The notes beneath the pieces were generated by a model. It was not told the origin of the DNA, made no database searches, and saw only the letters and a list, made by a program, of their open reading frames with translations. This document shows positions 17,246-26,823 of a DNA stretch of 64,000 nt, piece by piece (the first letter of the stretch is position 1; each line of letters begins with the position of its first letter). The position numbers and the translations under genes were made by a program. This DNA is from Rufibacter psychrotolerans (GTDB lineage Bacteria; Bacteroidota; Bacteroidia; Cytophagales; Hymenobacteraceae), in contig NZ_JAFFJV010000013.1 of the NCBI RefSeq assembly GCF_016924645.1, positions 1-64,000 of the forward strand, written 5' to 3'.

Positions 17246-17253
17246 AAAGCTAC
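17246..17253 (-). promoter_or_regulatory. Bacteroidota-type -7 box for the 140-residue protein
   Basis: The minus strand reads TAGCTTTG, an exact TAnnTTTG match, only 9 bp before the ATG. Confidence 0.45.
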
Positions 17254-17329
17254 GCCAGGCGATTAGTATTGGCAAATGGTGTACGCTAATTATTTCCCGG
17301 CACCAGTATAAGGTAAGTACAAAAACAAA

Positions 17330-17367
17330 AAAGCAGGAACTGGGAAAAACTCCCCTGCTCCTGCTTT
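17330..17367 (-). terminator. Terminator downstream of the DUF808 gene
   Basis: AAAGCAGGA and TCCTGCTTT form the outer stem around a longer loop containing a second small pairing. An A-rich tract on the plus strand gives a T-rich tail on the minus strand. It lies about 30 bp after the DUF808 stop codon. Confidence 0.65.
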
Positions 17368-17396
17368 ATGGTATACAACGAATAGCCCGATAGCGG

Positions 17397-18314
17397 TTAC
17401 GAACGCTTGAGTACGCCTTTCACCAGCCGCACCAGCTTTTCAATCACAAAACCCAGCACAATCCCGAAGATGGCGCTCACCACCACCTTGGCCACCCAGG
17501 CCAGGATAGGGATTCCCGCCAGGGCGTGTTCCAGGTCTTCCATGTAATGGTGCAGGAACGGGATGCCGTGGATCACAATCTCCGCGCCTACCCACAGCAT
17601 GGCGGCCGTGCCCACGTAGCCCAACACCTTCAGGAAGGTGGGCATGAACTTGACAATGCCCCGGCCCAACTGCTGGGTAGAGGCATTGTTCTTCTTGGCC
17701 AGGTGCATCCCAAAATCATCGGCCTTTACAATCAGGCCCACAAAGCCGTACACTGCAAAGGTGATGAAAATGGCCACGGCCAGCATCACGGCTATCTGGT
17801 TGAGCAGGGGCTGGTCGGCCACGGTAGAATAGGTGATGGCCACAATCTCACCCGACAAGATAAAGTCGGTGCGCACAGCGCTGGTCACGCGTTCTTTCTC
17901 CAGTTCCTCGGGGGTGATCACTTTCACGTCGCCCGGGCCGTGCGTCTCCTCGGCGTGCGGCACAAACATGGAGTGTACCTTCTCATAGCCTTCAAAACAG
18001 AGGAAGGCCCCACCCAGCATGAGAATGGGCGTGATGGCCCACGGGGCGAAGAACCCCAGCAGCAGGGCGGCCGGCGCCAGCAAGATCACCTTGTTGATAA
18101 AGGACTTTTTGGCGATCTGCCAGATGATGGACAGTTCCCGCGAGGGGTCCAGCCCCATCACGTACTTGGGCGTTACGGCGGTGTCATCAATCACAATCCC
18201 AGACACCTTGCTGGTGGTTTTGGCTACCTGGGTGGGCACATCATCTAAACTGGCCGCACTGACTTTCACCAGCGCCGCCACATCATCTAAAAGAGCGAGA
18301 AGACCTGAGGGCAT
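17397..18314 (-). CDS. DUF808 family (YedI-like) inner-membrane protein
   Basis: This 305-residue multi-pass membrane protein has no defined function. It begins MPSGLLALLDDVAALVKVSAASLDDV, the DUF808 signature, followed by TAVTPKYVMGLDPSRELSIIWQIAKKS and VIEKLVRLVKGVLKR at the C-terminus. At least five hydrophobic segments are visible. Length is normal for YedI-like proteins. It is probably monocistronic, with a terminator about 30 bp downstream. Confidence 0.93.
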   Translation of the reverse strand: MPSGLLALLDDVAALVKVSAASLDDVPTQVAKTTSKVSGIVIDDTAVTPKYVMGLDPSRELSIIWQIAKKSFINKVILLAPAALLLGFFAPWAITPILMLGGAFLCFEGYEKVHSMFVPHAEETHGPGDVKVITPEELEKERVTSAVRTDFILSGEIVAITYSTVADQPLLNQIAVMLAVAIFITFAVYGFVGLIVKADDFGMHLAKKNNASTQQLGRGIVKFMPTFLKVLGYVGTAAMLWVGAEIVIHGIPFLHHYMEDLEHALAGIPILAWVAKVVVSAIFGIVLGFVIEKLVRLVKGVLKRS

Positions 18315-18738
18315 TATCTATTGTAAAGGTTAATGGAAAATACGTATATCCTTGGTTTTGTTGCCGGGTACCCGGGGTACCCCTGTTGCCATGCTGTAAT
18401 AGCCTGTCCTTCCCCGCTGCCTCCCTCCTGCCGGGCCGCTTACCAACCGCATGAAGGCACAATCTAGCGTTAAAAAACAAACCCACCATAGCCCCGGCAT
18501 AGTATTTTTTCAACACTCCTCCCAAGTGGTCTACCCCATTTGGGGTTGCAGACAACCTGCCGTCCTGCGGATGTACCCAGTCCAGCCCACCTAGGCCCCT
18601 GGCTTTTGTAGCGCCGGAGGGTGCTCCCCGGCTCATCGTCTCTAAAAAACCTGGTGAATTGCTGTTTTAGGGCTATTTTTTAGGTTTCGCGCCTATCCGG
18701 CTTTCCTGTGGTGCGTATAAGCCTCAGATTATACCGCT
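18315..18738. other. Gene-free divergent promoter gap
   Basis: No gene was recognised. A minus-strand frame at 18283-18636 overlaps DUF808 and lacks family features. TAGGTTTC at 18681-18688 is a one-mismatch -7 box for the DUF1003 gene at 18739. Confidence 0.35.
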
Positions 18739-19311
18739 ATGGAACAGAATGCTGAGAGAACACCGGTAGGCGCCGCCTCCAAAGGCCAGGGAATGGCACA
18801 GGTAGTAGAGCGTAACATCAAGGCGCTGCTGGAAAGGCGACGGGTAGAAGAGCAGCACCGCACTACCTCTGAGCGCCTCTCAGACGCCATTACCCGCTTT
18901 ACCGGGAGCATGCTGTTTGTGGTGCTGCACTTACTCCTGTTCGGGACCTGGATTATCTGGAACCTGGGCTGGCTGGGGCTACCGCCCTTTGACGAGTCGT
19001 TTGTGGTGCTGGCCATGTTCGCCTCAGTAGAGGCCATTTTTCTTTCCACCTTCGTGCTCATCAGCCAGAACCGCATGAACATTCAGGCCGACAAGCGCGC
19101 GGACCTGGATTTGCAGGTGAGCCTGCTGTCTGAACACGAGATCACGCGCCTGGTGACCCTGGTGGCCGCCATCGCCAAGAAGATGGACATTGCCGAAGCC
19201 CACGATCCCGAGTTTGACGAGCTCATGAAGAACGTGCACCCCGAGAAGGTCATGGACACCATGGAACACCACCAGGAAAAACTGGAGCAGCAGAAAAAGA
19301 ACCAAGACTAG
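18739..19311 (+). CDS. DUF1003 family membrane protein
   Basis: This 190-residue protein has the DUF1003 layout. A cytoplasmic N-terminus with RRRVEEQHRTTSERLSDAI leads to two adjacent membrane helices (about residues 55-77 and 83-106). The conserved NRMNIQADKRADLDLQVSL follows, then a C-terminal helical region including EHEITRLVTLVAAIAKKM. The function is unknown in all members. It starts 13 residues into a Gly/Ala-rich leader. Downstream lies an almost perfect copy of the window-wide palindrome. Confidence 0.92.
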   Translation: MEQNAERTPVGAASKGQGMAQVVERNIKALLERRRVEEQHRTTSERLSDAITRFTGSMLFVVLHLLLFGTWIIWNLGWLGLPPFDESFVVLAMFASVEAIFLSTFVLISQNRMNIQADKRADLDLQVSLLSEHEITRLVTLVAAIAKKMDIAEAHDPEFDELMKNVHPEKVMDTMEHHQEKLEQQKKNQD

Positions 19312-19321
19312 GGAGCAATGT

Positions 19322-19363
19322 CCTGTTTAGGGCCTGTTTTCTGAAAAGCAGGCCCTAAACGGG
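19322..19363. repeat. GTTTTGGGC palindrome, copy e (near perfect)
   Basis: CCTGTTTAGGGCCTG and CAGGCCCTAAACGGG pair almost perfectly around TTTTCTGAAAAG. It lies between convergent genes, where it could act as a terminator. Confidence 0.75.
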
Positions 19364-19395
19364 AATTGCCAAAAGGATTCCACTGGTAACAATGC

Positions 19396-20385
19396 CTACC
19401 GGATTTCTATCTTTCTTATTCTGTAATTGGTGGCATCGGCCACGTAGATTGAGGTATTGTCAGAAGAGACTGCAATACCCTGCGGCCAATAAAACTCTGC
19501 CTCAGGGCCTTTTCCGTCTTTGTACCCTATTCTGCCGGTACCGGCCACCAGCGTCACTTGTTGGTCTGGGCTTACCCGCTTCACCGAACTCTCATTAAGA
19601 ATGGTGGCGTAAAGATTTCCCGCAGCGTCAAGCGCCATGTTGGTAATGGGCTTTGTTTCGGGCAGGTAAGCATAGTCGGTGACCTTGCCAGTGGACGGGT
19701 TTACCTTGTAGATGTGGTTATGGGAAGCAACCAGGAGATTGCCGGCCTGGTCCATCACCAGACAGCTGGGTTCCAGAATGTTGAGGTAACTTCTACCCGG
19801 CTCTTCCAGGGGTCCGGTTCCGGGCACGGTGCTCACCAGACCTGCCGGTGATATCTTCCTGACTTTGTGGTTTCTCCTGTCTGTCACATACACGTTGCCC
19901 TGGGCATCACAGATGATGCCGCCCAGGCCGTTGAACCGGGCCTCTCTTCCAAGCCCGTCTCTGTCACCTGTTTCCCCTCCTGCAAAGATGATGCTGGTGC
20001 CGTCTGGTGCTACCTTGTAAATCTCTGAGCCCCAGTTCACGATAAATATGTTGCCCGCAGGATCAATGGCCAGGTTTCCTCCATTGTCGGTTTTAAATCC
20101 TTTTACAGGCAAGGTAGTCACTGCTCCCGCAGGGCTTATTTTCCTGATAGAATTTGTGCCAGAGTCCATCACCATAAGGTTTCCGGCCGCGTCAAAGGCA
20201 ATTCCCATGGGGTAGGCAAAAGAACATTCAGGCAATGACCCGTCCACGGACCCATACACCCCATTCCCCGCAAAAGTAGTAACCTCGTATTCTGGCGCTT
20301 TTACCGGTTGTACATGGTCTGATTGGTCTGCGCAGGAGAATACTAATAATGCAGAGAAAAGCAGTAAGTTTTTCAAAAAGGCCAT
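19396..20385 (-). CDS. NHL-repeat beta-propeller lipoprotein
   Basis: This 329-residue protein begins with a lipoprotein signal (LLLFSALLVFSC, lipobox Cys near residue 18). At least five NHL repeats follow with the pattern GIAFDAAGNLMVMDSGTNSIRKI, NLAIDPAGNIFIVNW, IICDAQGNVYVTDRRNHKVRKI, LVMDQAGNLLVAS, and a final blade, GIAVSSDNTSIYVADATNYRIRKI. Such propellers bind proteins or ligands, and no catalytic residues can be assigned. It probably faces the periplasm or cell surface. The neighbours give no functional clue. Confidence 0.9.
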   Translation of the reverse strand: MAFLKNLLLFSALLVFSCADQSDHVQPVKAPEYEVTTFAGNGVYGSVDGSLPECSFAYPMGIAFDAAGNLMVMDSGTNSIRKISPAGAVTTLPVKGFKTDNGGNLAIDPAGNIFIVNWGSEIYKVAPDGTSIIFAGGETGDRDGLGREARFNGLGGIICDAQGNVYVTDRRNHKVRKISPAGLVSTVPGTGPLEEPGRSYLNILEPSCLVMDQAGNLLVASHNHIYKVNPSTGKVTDYAYLPETKPITNMALDAAGNLYATILNESSVKRVSPDQQVTLVAGTGRIGYKDGKGPEAEFYWPQGIAVSSDNTSIYVADATNYRIRKIEIR

Positions 20386-20502
20386 AGAAAGGTAAAATGT
20401 GCTAACCTGGCTGAGGTACCAGCCCTCAAAAATAATGACTGAGGGGAAATGTACCTGAGATTGGAGGTACCAACCTGAAGCATTCTTTTTAGAAACTACC
20501 GC

Positions 20503-21138
20503 TTAACTCAAGTTTGGGAAGGCCCACTTTAACTTCACGGCCAGGAGCCGGATCAAGATAATGATGCCCACGGCCACGGTCATGGGCACTTCATCCGGCA
20601 CGGGGGCCAGGCGCATGAGCAGATAGGCCACGCCCCCGGCCAGGCAGGCGGTGGCGTAGATCTCGCGCCGGAAGATCAGCGGAATGTCGTTGCAGAGAAT
20701 GTCGCGCACCACACCGCCAAACACCGCGGTCACCACGCCCATGACCAGGGCAATCAGGGGCGACACCCCAAACCTCAGCGCTTTCTCCAGGCCCAGAATG
20801 GTGAACATGGCAATGCCCAGGGTGTCAAACAGGAACATGGTGCGGCGGTACTTTTCCACCTGTTGCCTGAACAGCAGCGTCACCATCACCGAGACAAACA
20901 CGGTGATCAAGAGCCGCTCCTCCTCCACCCAGACCGGCCGTACATCCAGCAGCACATCGCGCAGGGTTCCGCCGCCCAGGGCTGTCACAAACGCAATCAC
21001 GGAGGCCCCAAACGGGTCCAGCTTTTTAGAGGCGGCAGTAAGCGTGCCGCTGATGGCGAACACAAACGTGCCCACTATGTCAATGACGGGGATGAGGGCA
21101 GAGACGGGCAACTCAGACGTGGGAACGGGCATAGGCAA
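20503..21138 (-). CDS. TRIC/UPF0126 family cation channel-like protein
   Basis: This 211-residue protein has seven hydrophobic segments made of two repeated halves, as in prokaryotic TRIC channels. The first half carries DIVGTFVFAISGTLTAASKK and the GGGTLRDVLLD motif. The second carries MGVVTAVFGGVVRDILCNDIPLIF. The family forms trimeric monovalent cation channels. Physiological conditions of opening are unknown here. No operon partner. Confidence 0.92.
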   Translation of the reverse strand: MPMPVPTSELPVSALIPVIDIVGTFVFAISGTLTAASKKLDPFGASVIAFVTALGGGTLRDVLLDVRPVWVEEERLLITVFVSVMVTLLFRQQVEKYRRTMFLFDTLGIAMFTILGLEKALRFGVSPLIALVMGVVTAVFGGVVRDILCNDIPLIFRREIYATACLAGGVAYLLMRLAPVPDEVPMTVAVGIIILIRLLAVKLKWAFPNLS

Positions 21139-21198
21139 CAGTTTTGGGTTAAACTACGCAAAAGCGGCTGATATGAAACAATTGCAGCCGAACGAAAG

Positions 21199-21238
21199 CC
21201 GTTTTGGGGGTGTTTCCAGGAAATCAGGGCAAAAACGG
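21199..21238. repeat. GTTTTGGGC palindrome, copy f
   Basis: The arms CCGTTTTGGGGGTG and CAGGGCAAAAACGG flank TTTCCAGGAAA. It lies in the divergent gap between the TRIC-like gene and icmF, so here it is not downstream of any gene. Confidence 0.7.
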
Positions 21239-21319
21239 TCCGCAAGGAGTTAGGTGCCCCTTCTCCATTGTATCTGAAAATTCGTACTTTCGCATACCAT
21301 TCACCAGTTAAGCTAACAA

Positions 21320-24300
21320 ATGTCAGTTACCACTGTACAACCTTACAAACCGGTCAACCACATCCGCATTGTCACCGCTGCCTCCCTGTTTGACGGCCAC
21401 GATGCGGCTATCAATATCATGCGCCGCATCATTCAGGCATCGGGCGCCGAAGTGATCCACCTGGGCCACAACCGCTCGGTGCAGGAGATTGTGGACTGCG
21501 CCATTCAGGAAGACGCCCAGGCCATTGCCATTACTTCCTATCAGGGCGGGCACCTGGAGTACTTCAAATACATGTATGACCTGTTGCAGGAGCGCGGCTG
21601 CGGCCACATCCGCATTTTCGGCGGTGGCGGCGGCGTGATCCTCCCCCACGAGATTGAAGAACTGCACGGCTACGGCATCGCGCGCATCTACTCCCCCGAC
21701 GACGGACGCGCCATGGGCCTGCAGGGCATGATCAACGACATGCTGCAGAAGTGCGACTTCCCCACGGGCCAGAACCTGAACGGCGAAGCCAGCCACGTAA
21801 AAGCGAAAGACATTAAATCCATTGCCCGCCTCATTTCCGCCGCCGAGAACTTCCCGGAGGAATTCGCGAAGGCGAAAGAACAGCTGCTTTCCGGTATTGA
21901 CCAGCAGACTGCTACCAAAACTACGCCGGTGCTGGGAATCACGGGGACCGGCGGGGCCGGAAAATCGTCTTTGGTAGATGAACTGGTGCGCCGTTTCCTC
22001 ATGGATTTCCCGCAGAAAACCATCGCTATCATCTCGGTGGACCCTTCTAAACGCAAGACCGGCGGGGCTCTGTTGGGCGATAGAATTAGAATGAACTCCA
22101 TCAGCAACAGCCGCGTGTACATGCGCTCGCTGGCTACCCGCCAGAGCAACCTGGCCCTGAGCCGCTACGTGCAGGACGCGGTGGACGTAGTGAAAGCCGC
22201 CAATTTTGATCTGATCATCCTGGAGACCTCGGGCATTGGCCAGTCAGACACCGAGATCATTGAGCATTCCGATGCCAGCCTGTACGTGATGACGCCCGAG
22301 TACGGCGCGGCTACCCAGCTGGAGAAAATTGACATGCTGGACTTCGCCGACATCATCGCACTGAACAAGTTTGACAAGCGCGGGGCCCTGGATGCGCTGC
22401 GCGACGTAAAGAAACAGTACAAGCGCAACCACCAGCTGTGGGACGTGTCTGATGACGAGGTTCCGGTGTTCGGGACCATCGCCTCGCAGTTCAACGACCC
22501 CGGTATGAACCGCCTGTACAAGGCCGTGATGGCGAAAATCACGGAGAAAACCGGCGTTGCTTTTGAGTCAAATTTGCAGGCCACCGGTGAGATGTCGGAG
22601 AAAGTGTACATCATTCCGCCCAGCCGCACGCGCTACCTGTCTGAGATCGCGGAGAACAACCGCAATTATGACAAATGGGTGGTGGAGCAGGCCAGCGTGG
22701 CGCAGAAACTCTACGGCATCCGGCAGTCCATTGAAGCCATTCAGGCCCTGGAGGTAGAAGATAAAGACCGTCTGGTCAAGGGGTTAGAGTACGCTTACGA
22801 AGAAACGGCTTTAAAGCTGGACGGCCAGAACAAGAAGCTGCTGGAGCAATGGCCCGAGAAGCGTCAGAGCTACAAAAACGAGTTCTACGAGTTCAAGGTG
22901 CGCGACAAAGTGCTGAAAGTGGCCACCCACACCACCAGCCTTTCGCAACTGCAAATCCCCAAAGTAGCTACGCCACGTTACGAGGCCTGGGGCGATCTGT
23001 TGAAGTGGAACCTGCAGGAAAATGTGCCCGGCGAGTTCCCCTACACCGCCGGCGTGTTTCCGTTCAAGCGCGAGGGCGAGGACCCTACCCGCATGTTCGC
23101 CGGTGAGGGCGGACCCGAGCGCACCAACCGCCGTTTCCACTACGTGAGCTTGGGCATGCCGGCCAAGCGCCTTTCCACCGCGTTTGACTCCGTAACGCTC
23201 TACGGCGAAGACCCGGACCTGCGGCCAGACATCTACGGCAAGATTGGTAACTCCGGGGTGAGCATTGCCTGTCTGGATGACGCCAAGAAGCTGTACTCGG
23301 GCTTCAACCTCGCCGACCCTAAGACCTCGGTGTCCATGACCATCAACGGTCCAGCCGCCATCCTTACCGGTTTCTTCATGAACGCCGCCATTGACCAGCA
23401 GTGCGAGCTGTACATCAAAGAGAACGGCCTGGAGCAAGAAGTAAACGAGCGTATTGAGGCTATTTACAAAGAAAAAGGCCAGAAACGTCCGCAGTACCAG
23501 GGCGAACTGCCCGAAGGCAACGACGGCCTGGGACTCATGCTTTTAGGCGTGACCGGCGACCAGGTACTTCCGGCCGAAGTCTATGCTCAAATCAAAGAGA
23601 AAACCCTGGCCGCGGTGCGCGGTACGGTGCAGGCCGATATCCTGAAAGAAGACCAGGCCCAGAACACCTGTATCTTCAGCACCGAGTTCGCCCTGCGCCT
23701 CATGGGCGACGTGCAGCAGTACTTCATTGACCACAACGTGCGCAACTTCTATTCGGTGTCCATCTCGGGCTACCACATCGCGGAGGCGGGTGCGAACCCT
23801 ATCACGCAGCTGGCGTTCACCTTGGCCAACGGCTTCACCTTTGTGGAGTACTACGTGAGCCGCGGCATGGACATCAACGCGTTTGCGCCTAACCTGAGCT
23901 TCTTCTTCTCCAACGGCATTGACCCAGAGTACGCGGTGATTGGTCGGGTGGCCCGCAGAATCTGGGCGAAGGCCATGAAGCTGAAGTACGGGGCCAACGC
24001 CCGCTCGCAGATGCTGAAGTACCACATCCAGACCTCGGGCCGTTCGCTGCACGCGCAGGAGATTGACTTCAACGACATCCGCACCACCCTGCAGGCGCTG
24101 TACGCCATCTACGACAACTGTAACTCGCTGCATACCAACGCGTACGATGAAGCCATTACAACCCCTACGGAAGCATCGGTGCGTAGAGCCATGGCCATTC
24201 AGCTCATCATCAACCGCGAGTTGGGCCTGGCCAAGAACGAGAACCCGCTGCAAGGCTCTTTCATCATTGAAGAACTGACCGATCTGGTGGAGGAAGCCGT

Positions 24301-24718
24301 CTTGGCCGAGTTTGACCGCATCACCGAGCGCGGCGGCGTGCTGGGGGCCATGGAAACCATGTACCAGCGCGGCAAGATCCAGGAAGAAAGCTTGTACTAC
24401 GAGACCCTGAAGCACACCGGCGAGTACCCCATTATTGGCGTGAACACCTTCCTGAGCAGCCAAGGCTCCCCTACCGTGATTCCGGCTGAGGTGATCCGGG
24501 CCACCGAGGAAGAGAAGCAGTACCAGATTGCCATGCTGCAGGAGCTGCACGCCCGCCACGCGGATTCTGCCCCGGCGCACCTGAAGCACCTGCAGGAAGT
24601 GGCCATCCGGAACGGCAACATCTTTGAGGCCCTCATGGAGGTGTCTAAGTATTGCTCGCTAGGCCAGATCACCAATGCCTTGTTTGAAGTGGGCGGCCAG
24701 TACAGACGAAACATGTAG
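21320..24718 (+). CDS. icmF: Fused isobutyryl-CoA mutase/G-protein chaperone IcmF
   Basis: IcmF interconverts isobutyryl-CoA and n-butyryl-CoA by adenosylcobalamin radical chemistry and carries its own G-protein chaperone. In 1132 residues the order is: B12-binding domain (DGHDAAI at about 27-33, [12 protein letters not shown] near 107), MeaB-like GTPase with P-loop GTGGAGKSS near 209 and a [15 protein letters not shown] effector region, a linker, then the TIM-barrel mutase from about 530 ([22 protein letters not shown]). The DxH of the cobalamin-binding loop is present. The length and domain order match IcmF rather than methylmalonyl-CoA mutase. A TACTTTCG box at 21285-21292 is a one-mismatch promoter. 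It is monocistronic. Confidence 0.96.
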   Translation: MSVTTVQPYKPVNHIRIVTAASLFDGHDAAINIMRRIIQASGAEVIHLGHNRSVQEIVDCAIQEDAQAIAITSYQGGHLEYFKYMYDLLQERGCGHIRIFGGGGGVILPHEIEELHGYGIARIYSPDDGRAMGLQGMINDMLQKCDFPTGQNLNGEASHVKAKDIKSIARLISAAENFPEEFAKAKEQLLSGIDQQTATKTTPVLGITGTGGAGKSSLVDELVRRFLMDFPQKTIAIISVDPSKRKTGGALLGDRIRMNSISNSRVYMRSLATRQSNLALSRYVQDAVDVVKAANFDLIILETSGIGQSDTEIIEHSDASLYVMTPEYGAATQLEKIDMLDFADIIALNKFDKRGALDALRDVKKQYKRNHQLWDVSDDEVPVFGTIASQFNDPGMNRLYKAVMAKITEKTGVAFESNLQATGEMSEKVYIIPPSRTRYLSEIAENNRNYDKWVVEQASVAQKLYGIRQSIEAIQALEVEDKDRLVKGLEYAYEETALKLDGQNKKLLEQWPEKRQSYKNEFYEFKVRDKVLKVATHTTSLSQLQIPKVATPRYEAWGDLLKWNLQENVPGEFPYTAGVFPFKREGEDPTRMFAGEGGPERTNRRFHYVSLGMPAKRLSTAFDSVTLYGEDPDLRPDIYGKIGNSGVSIACLDDAKKLYSGFNLADPKTSVSMTINGPAAILTGFFMNAAIDQQCELYIKENGLEQEVNERIEAIYKEKGQKRPQYQGELPEGNDGLGLMLLGVTGDQVLPAEVYAQIKEKTLAAVRGTVQADILKEDQAQNTCIFSTEFALRLMGDVQQYFIDHNVRNFYSVSISGYHIAEAGANPITQLAFTLANGFTFVEYYVSRGMDINAFAPNLSFFFSNGIDPEYAVIGRVARRIWAKAMKLKYGANARSQMLKYHIQTSGRSLHAQEIDFNDIRTTLQALYAIYDNCNSLHTNAYDEAITTPTEASVRRAMAIQLIINRELGLAKNENPLQGSFIIEELTDLVEEAVLAEFDRITERGGVLGAMETMYQRGKIQEESLYYETLKHTGEYPIIGVNTFLSSQGSPTVIPAEVIRATEEEKQYQIAMLQELHARHADSAPAHLKHLQEVAIRNGNIFEALMEVSKYCSLGQITNALFEVGGQYRRNM

Positions 24719-24768
24719 AGGAGTCCTGAGTCTTGAGTCTTGAGTTTGTGTCTTGTGTCCTGAGTCTG
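24716..24768. repeat. GTCTTGA-type short tandem repeat
   Basis: Units TCCTGAG, TCTTGAG, TCTTGAG, TTTGTG, TCTTGTG and TCCTGAG follow each other directly from the icmF stop codon, so six to seven imperfect heptamers are present. No coding meaning is evident. Confidence 0.6.
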
Positions 24769-24771
24769 GGC

Positions 24772-24822
24772 TGATTTTGACCTATTTTCTGGAAAGGAGC
24801 CGGTTAACGCCGGCTCCTTTTG
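24772..24822 (+). terminator. Terminator of icmF fused to a half palindrome
   Basis: GATTTTGACCTATTTTCTGGAAA is the left half of the window-wide palindrome. It runs directly into the hairpin GGAGCCGG/CCGGCTCC followed by TTTT. The terminator stem appears to replace the right arm. Confidence 0.65.
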
Positions 24823-24902
24823 CATTTTGGGGAGGCTGCGGCAGGTAGGTGGCAGTTGTATTCTTGTTCTTTCTGTCCGAAGGCCGCAAGTTGCTTCCCT
24901 TT

Positions 24903-24943
24903 TCTGTTTTGGGGCCACTTTCCTGGAAATAGGCTAAAAACGG
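24903..24943. repeat. GTTTTGGGC palindrome, copy h
   Basis: The arms CTGTTTTGGGGCC and AGGCTAAAAACGG flank the centre ACTTTCCTGGAAAT. Confidence 0.65.
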
Positions 24944-25119
24944 CTTTTGTACCTGATTGGGCGGGCTGCAGGACGTGTTTAGTCGTTGAAAAGCAGCCTG
25001 GTGGCAGGTGGCTGGCAAGCGGGCACAGGTTTAACAAAATGCTAATGGGCGCTTTACGTACCGGTAAACTAAATTGTAGATTTTTACGTTAATAATATAA
25101 ACGATAAAAGCGAAAGGCC

Positions 25120-25248
25120 ATGAAAAAGATCTCGACCATTTCCTCCTTATTGATCCTGGGCGCTTTAGGCCTGTTGGCGACTACCCTGCTTACTCCCGGA
25201 AACCTGGATGTAGATCTTTCAGATGAAGATATCCATTTGTACTTATAA
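25120..25248 (+). CDS. Hypothetical 42-residue exported or membrane peptide
   Basis: The ATG begins MKKISTISSLLILGALGLLA, a short basic start with a hydrophobic stretch like a signal peptide or single membrane helix. The tail is acidic (VDLSDEDIHLYL). A stop and a terminator at 25269-25301 follow directly, so this is a compact self-contained unit of about 150 nt. No family was recognised. Confidence 0.5.
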   Translation: MKKISTISSLLILGALGLLATTLLTPGNLDVDLSDEDIHLYL

Positions 25249-25268
25249 GGTGCCCTACTTATAGGTCA

Positions 25269-25301
25269 GAAAGCCCCGCCCCAGCGGGGTTTTCTGTTTT
25301 T
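25269..25301 (+). terminator. Rho-independent terminator of the small peptide gene
   Basis: CCCCGC pairs with GCGGGG, flanked by AAAG and a TTTTCTGTTTTT tail, 20 bp after the stop codon at 25248. Confidence 0.85.
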
Positions 25302-25352
25302 AGTGATCCAATTCTCCCAGAAACCGTACCTTTACTCTACAAATTGAAAACT

Positions 25353-25976
25353 ATGGAATTAAAAGACCTTTCCCAGAGAATCAGTTACATCATTGGCCGT
25401 GACATGGCTGCCAACTTCCAGAAGCAAGGCATTGACATTGAGCCAGAGGCGCTGCTCTTCGGCCTGCAGGAAGCCATTGCCGGCAACCCGTCCAAGCTAA
25501 GCCAGGACGAGGTGCAGTCTGCCATGATGCAGCTCCAGCTGCAGATGCAGGAGAAACAGCAGGCCACCGCCGGTGCCGCCGGGGAGCAGAACAAGAAAGA
25601 GGGCGAAGCTTTCCTGGCGGAAAACAAAGGGAAAGAGGGCGTGAACACCCTGCCCAGCGGTCTGCAGTACCAAGTGCTGGAAAGCGGCTCTGGCAAGACC
25701 CCTACCAAGAGCTCGCACGTGACCACCCACTACCACGGCACCCTCATCAACGGCACCGTGTTTGACTCTTCCTATGAGCGCGGCGAGCCGGCCACCTTCC
25801 CCGTGAACGGCGTTATCTCGGGCTGGACAGAAGCCCTCCAACTGATGAAAGAAGGTGATAAGTGGCGTCTGTTTATTCCCAGCAACCTGGCCTACGGTGC
25901 CAGAGGTGCCGGCGCAGACATTGGGCCCAACGCCACCCTGATCTTTGACGTGGAATTGCTCAAGGTAAACAGCTAA
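25353..25976 (+). CDS. FKBP-type peptidyl-prolyl cis-trans isomerase (Mip/FkpA-like)
   Basis: This 207-residue protein starts at the ATG giving MELKDLSQRISYIIGRDMA; an upstream in-frame TTG is not preferred. The N-terminal helical dimerisation domain (to about residue 95, including the Gln-rich LQLQMQEKQQ) is followed by the FKBP domain. That domain shows VTTHYHGTLINGTVFDSSYERGEPATF, VISGWTEALQLMKEGDKW and IPSNLAYGARGAG. It accelerates prolyl isomerisation during folding. No signal peptide is seen, so a cytosolic location is inferred, which is unusual for FkpA but common in Bacteroidota. It is followed by a strong terminator. Confidence 0.93.
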   Translation: MELKDLSQRISYIIGRDMAANFQKQGIDIEPEALLFGLQEAIAGNPSKLSQDEVQSAMMQLQLQMQEKQQATAGAAGEQNKKEGEAFLAENKGKEGVNTLPSGLQYQVLESGSGKTPTKSSHVTTHYHGTLINGTVFDSSYERGEPATFPVNGVISGWTEALQLMKEGDKWRLFIPSNLAYGARGAGADIGPNATLIFDVELLKVNS

Positions 25977-25992
25977 CCGGAGCTAGTCCCTG

Positions 25993-26043
25993 AAAAAAGC
26001 AAGAGCGGTGCTTCCCCTTTGGGGGCACCGCTCTTGCTTTTTT
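25993..26043. terminator. Strong bidirectional terminator
   Basis: A 19-bp perfect stem (25993-26011 with 26025-26043; core GCAAGAGCGGTGC) has flanking A6 and T6 tracts. It ends the FKBP gene and can also serve the convergent SpoIIAA-like gene. Confidence 0.93.
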
Positions 26044-26112
26044 GCTCAAAGCCAGCCCGACAAAGGGCGGGAGTATTGGAACGGTTTACGGGCCCGGCCT
26101 TTGGCAGGCGGG

Positions 26113-26532
26113 CTATTCTTTTGCCAGGGGCTCGTTCACCAGCCAGTCCATGGCTTCTTCCACTTTGGTGAAGTAGTGGAAGTTGAGGGGCTTGCTGGTG
26201 GGCTTGGCAAAGGACAGGGAATAGTTGTGGACCATGCGCTGGTACTTCTCCTCAGACATCACCAGGGCCACGTGCAGGTCCTTTGACTCGCAGAGCACCA
26301 CCTCGCCCTGCAGGATGGCCACTTCCCACTCCTCAGACTCGGCCGGCAGGTTGTCGCGTTTGTTGGTGTCAATCAGGCATTTCTTCAGGTGGTGGCTCGT
26401 CATGGTGTTGATCAGGGTGGCGCACCCTTTCTGGTATTCCTTGGTGTTCACCTGTCCGTTCCAGATTAGGACCGCTATAGCGTTTGCTTCATCAATAAAA
26501 ACTTTAAAACACTCTGTTTCAATTGGAACCAT
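26113..26532 (-). CDS. SpoIIAA/STAS-like hypothetical protein
   Basis: This 139-residue soluble protein resembles the SpoIIAA-like group found widely in Bacteroidota: NAIAVLIWNGQVNTKEYQKG, then HHLKKCLIDTNKRDNLPAESEEW and a C-terminal FTKVEEAMDWL. These proteins have a STAS-type alpha/beta fold, and some bind lipids or regulators. No phosphorylatable serine site can be assigned. The AT-rich 344-bp region upstream probably carries its promoter. The fold assignment is by pattern and moderately sure. Confidence 0.65.
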   Translation of the reverse strand: MVPIETECFKVFIDEANAIAVLIWNGQVNTKEYQKGCATLINTMTSHHLKKCLIDTNKRDNLPAESEEWEVAILQGEVVLCESKDLHVALVMSEEKYQRMVHNYSLSFAKPTSKPLNFHYFTKVEEAMDWLVNEPLAKE

Positions 26533-26794
26533 ATAGTTTTACCGGCTTTCTAGTATTAGTTAATTACTATGAATAAAGGATATTTATTGGTATTTGAATA
26601 AAATTTGTTATAAATATACAACAGCAACCCGATTTACCAAACTCTTACATAGTTAAATAGAGATGTAGCTATTTTTCACCCTACACCTTCCGGGCCAGGC
26701 TGCCGCCCCGGCCCGCTTTTTCTGCCCTTCCGTGGCCCGCCGGTCCGCCAATAAAATACCTTTGGCAAGCCTATTTTTATTCAGGAACAGCTAG

Positions 26795-26802
26795 TATTTT
26801 TG
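26795..26802 (+). promoter_or_regulatory. Bacteroidota-type -7 box for kup
   Basis: TATTTTTG is an exact TAnnTTTG match. It predicts a transcript start near 26809 and a leader of roughly 65-70 nt. Confidence 0.45.
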
Positions 26803-26823
26803 GCCCCCTCTCAAAACGGGCAA

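Larger units (their letters stand above)
24719..25119. other. Repeat-rich gap downstream of icmF
   Basis: The gap holds GTCTTGA-type short repeats, a half palindrome fused to a terminator, and a full palindrome at 24903-24943. No gene is seen until the small peptide at 25120. Confidence 0.5.

Noticed and set aside
18283..18636. 117-residue minus-strand frame overlapping DUF808
   Set aside because: It overlaps the DUF808 start, and its residues look like translated GC-rich intergenic DNA.
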